Below, one piece after another: positions 59,335 through 64,000 of a stretch of DNA of 64,000 nucleotides (its first letter is position 1; each line of letters opens with the position of its first letter). The position numbers and the translations under genes were made by a program. The DNA comes from Halichoerus grypus (Eukaryota; Chordata; Mammalia; Carnivora; Phocidae), in assembly GCF_964656455.1 (NCBI RefSeq), contig NC_135715.1, positions 76,521,414 to 76,585,413 on the forward strand. The letters run 5' to 3'. The notes under the pieces were generated by a model that saw only the letters and a program-made list of their open reading frames with translations, searched no databases and was not told the DNA's origin.

Positions 59335-59515
59335 ACTTTGAAGCTATGGGAAGTTGTGCAAATTGTCTGAGCCCCTCTGAACATCAAATTCCTCATTTAT
59401 AAAATTAGGAAATAACACCTAACTTGCAAGTTTGCTGAATATTACGTGAGATTATGAATGTGAACATGGGTATAGTTTTTGACCTAAGCAAGAAACTCAG
59501 TAAATGGTCATTGTA
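59335..59515 (+). repeat. MIR
   Basis: GAAGTTGTGCAAATTGTCTGAGCCCCTCTGAACATCAAATTCCTCATTTATAAAATTAGGAAATAACACC and a downstream TATTACGTGAGATTATGAATGTGA stretch match MIR from core to 3' end. Confidence 0.75.
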
Positions 59516-59640
59516 GTAGAAGTTCTTGTGGAAATATCTGAAAAACATGCTAATCATTTCTCTTAATGTGAGAGTGAAACCACTACATTCTTTTTTGTTG
59601 TTGTTGTTCAGAGTAACAAATATTTTGAAAGATATGATTT

Positions 59641-59803
59641 GAAGATTTTATTTATTTATTTTAGAAAGAGAGAGAGAGGGAGAAACAGAGAAGCAGACTC
59701 TCTGCTGAGCAGGAAGCCTGATATGGGGCTCAATCCCAGGACCCAGAGATCATGACCTGAGCTGAAGGCAGTTGCTTAACCGACTGAGCCACCCAGGATC
59801 CCC
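59641..59803 (-). mobile_element. Can-SINE, short copy
   Basis: Minus-strand SINE: GAAGATTTTATTTATTTATTTTAGAAAG, GAAGCAGACTCTCTGCTGAGCAGGAAGCC, GACCTGAGCTGAAGGCAGTTGCTTAACCG, and end GAGCCACCCAGGATCCCC. Flanks GAAAGATA / AAAAGATA may be a short target-site duplication. Confidence 0.93.
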
Positions 59804-60472
59804 AAAAGATAATAACTTTTAAACATAATAATATAATTGATTATAGATAGAAATGATATGTAAAATATCTTGAAATTGGTAGGTGCAAATGGAATGATGA
59901 CTAAGTTCAACTGATATTAATCCAGAAAGGCTTCTTAAAGAAACTTATTCTCAAGGAGTTTCTTGAAGGGTGGTGTTGTGATTTAGTTAAATTTAGATTA
60001 CATGTAGTTAAAGCAGAGAAAATTGTATTAGTGAATTAACACAAGGAAGCATGTCCAGATTTTTTAAGAAGAATGGCACATGAGAGTTAGGGTATAAAGT
60101 AATCTCCAGGCCCTTTTACCATAATTTCCTCATTTAGTCACAGAAACCTATTCTTCAAATTAGTGATTCCTTGTTACTCATTTTAGAAAATTTCTACCAA
60201 GACACTCCTTGATATGCTGTTCATCTTGGCTAGGGTTCTAGCAATTCATCTTTATGATTTCAGAACAGTTTGTGCTTTTGTTTCGAATCAATGTCCACTG
60301 GTTTAGGTATATCTGACCCTAAATTCCATGCTTTATCATATTTTCGTTACTAGTTCAATAAACAAGATATATGGGCCAAGCATGAACTGTTCATGGCATT
60401 GTATTTTATATTTATTTTTTGAATTTTTTGTCTCCCACCTTTGACTATAAGATCCATGAGGTAGTCTATCTT

Positions 60473-60516
60473 TATTTAATTTAATTTAATTTAATTTAAT
60501 TTAATTTAATTTAATT
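60473..60516. repeat. (TTTAA)n array at the L1 tail
   Basis: About nine TTTAA units replacing the plain poly(T). It is the expanded A-tail of the minus-strand L1 that starts here. Confidence 0.95.
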
Positions 60517-61096
60517 TTATTATGTTATGTTAATCACCATACAGTACATCATTAGTTTTTGATGTAGTGTTCCATGATTCATTGTTTGCAAATAACACCC
60601 AGTGCTCCATTCAGTACGTGCCCTCTTTAATACCCATCACCAGGCAAACCCATCCCCCCTCCCCCCTCCACTCTAGAACCCTCAGTTTGTTTCTCAGAGT
60701 CCAGTCTCTTATGGTTCATCTCCCCCTCCGATTTCCCCCCCATTTTTCCCTTCCTGCTATCTTCTTCTTCTTCTTCTTCTTTTTTTAACATATAACGTAT
60801 TATTTGTTTCAGAGGTACAGGTCTGTGATTCAACAGTCTTGCACAATTCACAGCACTCACCATAGCACCTACCCTCTCCAGTGTCTATCACACAGCCACC
60901 CCATCCCTCCCACACCACACCATGCCAGCAACTCTCAGTTTGTTTCCTGAGATTAAAAATTCCTCATCTCAGTAAGATGATATGATACATGTCTTTCTCT
61001 GATTGACTTATTTCGCTCAGTATAATACCCTCCAGTTCCATCCACGTCATTGCAAATGGCAAGATTTCAGACCTTTTGATGGCTGCATAATATTCC

Positions 61097-61098
<2 letters not shown>

Positions 61099-61144
<46 letters not shown>
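61099..61144. repeat. (TA)n microsatellite in L1 ORF2
   Basis: About 23 TA units at the spot where other L1 copies have a short TATATATAT (for example near 3974). Expansion within the element. Confidence 0.97.
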
Positions 61145-61146
<2 letters not shown>

Positions 61147-61451
61147 ACATATTCTTTACCCATTCATCTGTCGATGGACATCTTGGCTCTTTCCATAGTT
61201 TGGCTATTGTGGACACTGCTACTATAAACATCGGGGTGCACATACCCCTTCGGGTCCCTACATTTGTATCTTTGGGGTAAATACCCAGTAGTGCAATTGG
61301 TGGGTCATAGGGTAGCTCTATTTTCAACTTTTTGAGGAACCTCCATACTGTTTTCCAGAGTGGCTTCACCAGCTTGCATTCCCACCAACAGTGTAGGAAG
61401 GTTCCCCTTTCTCTGCATCCCCGCCAGCATCTGTCATTTCCTGACTTAATT

Positions 61452-62537
61452 TTAGCCATTCTGACTGGTGTGAGGTGGTAATCTCATTGAGGTTTTGATT
61501 TGGATTTCCCTGATGCCAAGCGATGTTGAGCACGTTTTCATGTGTCTGTTGGCCATTTGGATGTCTTCTTTGGAAAAATGTCTGTTCATGTCTTCTGCCC
61601 ATTTCTTGATTGGATCATTTCTTCTTTGGGTGTTGAGTCTGATAAGTTCTTTATAGATTTTGGATACTAGCCCTTTATCTGATATGTCATTTGCAAATAT
61701 CTTCTCCCATTCTGTCGGTTGTCTTTTGGTTTTGTTGACTGTTTCTTTTGCTGTGCAAAAGCTTTTTATCTTGATGAAGTCCCAATAGTTCATTTTTGCC
61801 CTTGCTTCCCTTGCCTTTGGTGATGTTTCTAGGAAGAAATTGCTGTGGCTGAGGTCGAAGAGGTTGCTGCCTGTGTTCTCCTTTAGGATTTTGATGGACT
61901 CCTGTCTCACATTGAGGTCTTTCAACCATTTGGAGTCTATTTCTGTGTGTGGTGTAAGGAAATGGTCCAGTTTCATTCTTCTGCAAGTGGCTGTCCAATT
62001 TTCCCAACATCATTTGTTGAAGAGACTGTCTTTTTTCCACTGGACATTCTTTCCTGCTTTGTCAAAGATTAGTTGACCATAGAGTTGAGCGTCCATTTCT
62101 GGGCTCTCTATTCTGTTCCATTGATCTATGTGTCTGTTTTTGTGCCAGTACCATACTGTCTTGATGATGACAGCTTTGTAATAGAGCTGGAAGTCCGGAA
62201 TTGTGATGCCGCCACCTTTGCTTTTCTTTTTCAACATTCCTCTGGCTATTCAGGGTCTTTTCTGGTTCCGTACAAATTTTAGGATTATTTGTTCCATTTC
62301 TTTGAAAAAAGTGGATGGTATTTTGATGGGGATTGCATTGAATGTGTAGATTGCTCTAGGTAGCATTAACATCTTCACAATATTTGTTCTTCCAATCCAT
62401 GAGCATGGAACGTTTTTCCATTTCTTTGTGTCTTCCTCAATTTCTTTCATGAGTATTTTATAGTTTTCTGAGAACCAAAAGATTGGGATCATTCCCTGCA
62501 TATTTTCAGACCACAATGCTTTGAAACTAGAACTCAA
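61452..62537 (-). pseudogene. L1 ORF2 C-terminal part (minus strand)
   Basis: Overlapping minus-strand frames 62537-62250, 62237-62010, 61976-61452 and 61459-61067 read in the expected order [61 protein letters not shown] and SIAKLWKEPRCPSTDEW. They are separated by frameshifts near 62240, 62000 and 61455. This is the part after the reverse transcriptase domain. Confidence 0.9.
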
Positions 62538-64000
62538 TTACAAAAGGAAAGTTGGAAAGAACTCAAATACATGGAGGCTAAAGAACATCCTACTAAAGAA
62601 TGAATGGGTCAACCAGGAAATTAAAGAAGAATTAAAAAAATTCATGGAAACCAATGAAAATGAAAACACAGCTGTTCAAAATCTTTGGGATGCAGCAAAG
62701 GCAGTCCTAAGAGGAAAGTAGATAGCAATATAAGCCTTTCTCAAGAAACAAGAAAGGTCTCAAGTACACAACCTAACCCTACATCTAAAGGAGCTGGAGA
62801 AAGAAGAGCAAATAAAGCCTAAACCCAGCAGGAGAAGAGAAATAATAAAGATCAGAGCAGAAATCAACGAAATAGAAACCAAAAGAACAGTAGAACAGAT
62901 CAACGAAACTAGGAGCTGGTTCTTTGAAAGAATTAACAAATTAATAAACCCCTGGCCAGACTCATCAAAAAGAAAAGAGAAATGACCCAAATCAACAAAA
63001 TCATGAATGAAAGAGGAGAGATCACAACCAACACCAAAGAAATACAAACAATTATAAGAACATATTATGAGCAACTATATGCCAAAAATTAGATAATCTG
63101 GAAGAAATGGATGCATTCCTAGAGATGTATCAACTACCAAAACTGAACCAGGAAGAAATAGAAAACCTGAACAGACCTATAAGCACTAAGGAAATTAAAG
63201 CAGTCATCAGAAATCTCCCAACAAACAAAAGCCCAGGGCCAGATGGCTTCCCAGGGGAATTCTACCAAACATTTAAAGAAGAATTAATACCTATTCTTCT
63301 GAAACTGTTCCAAAAAATAGAAATGGAAGGAAAACTTCCAAACACGTTTTGTGAGGCCACCATTATCTTGATTCCTAAACCCGACAAAGACTCCAGCAAA
63401 AAGGAGAATTACAGACCAATATCCCTGATGAACACGGATGCAAAAATTCTCACCAAAATACTAGCCAATAGGATCCAACAGTACATTAAAAGGATTATTC
63501 ACCATGACCAAGTGGGATTTATCCCTGGGCTGCAAGGTTGGTTCAACATCCACAAATCAATCAATGTGATACAATACATTATTAAAAGAAAGAACAAGAA
63601 CCATATGATCCTCTCAATAGATGCAGAAAAAGCGTTTGACAAAGTACAGCATCCTTTCTTGATCAAAACTCTTCAGAGTATAGGGATAAAGGGTACATAC
63701 CTTAATATCATAAAAGCCATCTATGAAAAACTCACAGTGAATAGCATTCTCAATGGGGAGAAACTGAGAACTGATCCTAAGGTCAGGAACACAGCAGGGA
63801 TGTCCACTATCACCACTGCTATTCAACATAGTATTAGAAGTCCTAGCCACAGCAATCAGACAACAAAAAGAAATCAAAGGCATCCAAATCGGTAAAGAAG
63901 AAGTCAAACTCTCACTCTTTGCAGATGATATGATACTTTATGTGGAAAACCCAAAAGACTCCACCCCAAAACTGCTAGAACTCATACAGGAATTCAGTCA
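62473..64000 (+). pseudogene. L1 ORF2 endonuclease-end to RT part (inverted segment)
   Basis: Plus-strand frames 62521-62721 and 63107-63895 (262 codons). RT landmarks are [43 protein letters not shown] and AFDKVQHPF. The FADD catalytic box at 63918-63929 is intact, but a short deletion near 63771 shifts the frame before it. Stops near 62720 and a frameshift near 63090 separate the pieces. Not functional. Confidence 0.92.

Larger units (their letters stand above)
60473..64000 (-). mobile_element. young carnivoran L1 with long 5' inversion, cut by the window end
   Basis: 60517 to about 62470 is L1 3'UTR and ORF2 C-terminus on the minus strand. At about 62473 the sequence flips to plus-strand ORF2, starting at the endonuclease end ([10 protein letters not shown] equivalent) and running through RT to 64000. 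It is the same twin-primed arrangement as 3378-4831. The plus-strand part should continue about 0.17-0.2 kb past the window to reach the breakpoint sequence ([10 protein letters not shown]). Part of the same subfamily as 3378-4831. Confidence 0.92.

Overview
This window is mammalian nuclear DNA from a carnivoran, most likely an arctoid caniform (bear, seal or mustelid group). The diagnosis rests on about twelve tRNA-derived Can-SINEs. They carry the form beginning GGGGCGCCTGGGTGGCTCAG with a TCGTTAAGCG box, pyrimidine-rich tails and AATAAA-type A-tails. The canid SINEC_Cf and feline forms are not seen, and there are many carnivoran L1 LINEs. The sequence is AT-rich and intron-free. I find no host protein-coding exon, tRNA, rRNA, CpG island or CRISPR array. 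Essentially every long open frame belongs to a transposable element or is chance. Repeat family names are given from memory of consensus sequences.

Layout. 0.4-1.25 kb: minus-strand L1 with a SINE. 2.6-3.0 kb: MaLR LTR. 3.2-6.25 kb: an old plus-strand L1 split by two younger L1s, the first with a 5' inversion. 6.36-7.02 kb: another 5'-inverted L1. 7.03-7.92 kb: a diverged direct duplication separated by a minus-strand MaLR LTR. 8.5-11.65 kb: old minus-strand L1, then an internal ORF2 fragment of a younger L1. 14.8-18.2 kb: a three-layer nest (L1M > Tigger1 DNA transposon > SINE). 18.6-19.2 kb: carnivoran L1 3' end. 22.7-24.25 kb: a 135-bp near-identical inverted duplication, one arm hit by a SINE.

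24.8-37.9 kb: a very large nest. An ancient, near full-length plus-strand L1ME is split by an L1MA/MB-type tail, a SINE, a 7-kb full-length carnivoran L1 and an RPLP2 processed pseudogene. The full-length L1 itself holds a SINE in ORF1 and a solo LTR in ORF2. 37.97-40.32 kb: 3' half of an ERVL provirus (integrase region plus MLT2-type LTR), also hit by SINEs. 42.6-43.93 kb: a mosaic local duplication. 46.4-47.7 kb: L1, MER5, MIR and a young L1 tail. 52.56-56.43 kb: old plus-strand L1 split by a minus-strand L1 that may carry a 3' transduction. 60.47-64.0 kb: a 5'-inverted L1 that runs off the window edge.

No new coding system is visible. The interest lies in the transposon archaeology: several target-site-duplication-bounded nests that give a relative chronology, three twin-primed L1s, templated local duplications, and a compact LTR that may be lineage-specific. 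Stretches not listed as repeats appear to be unique intergenic or intronic DNA with nothing recognisable.
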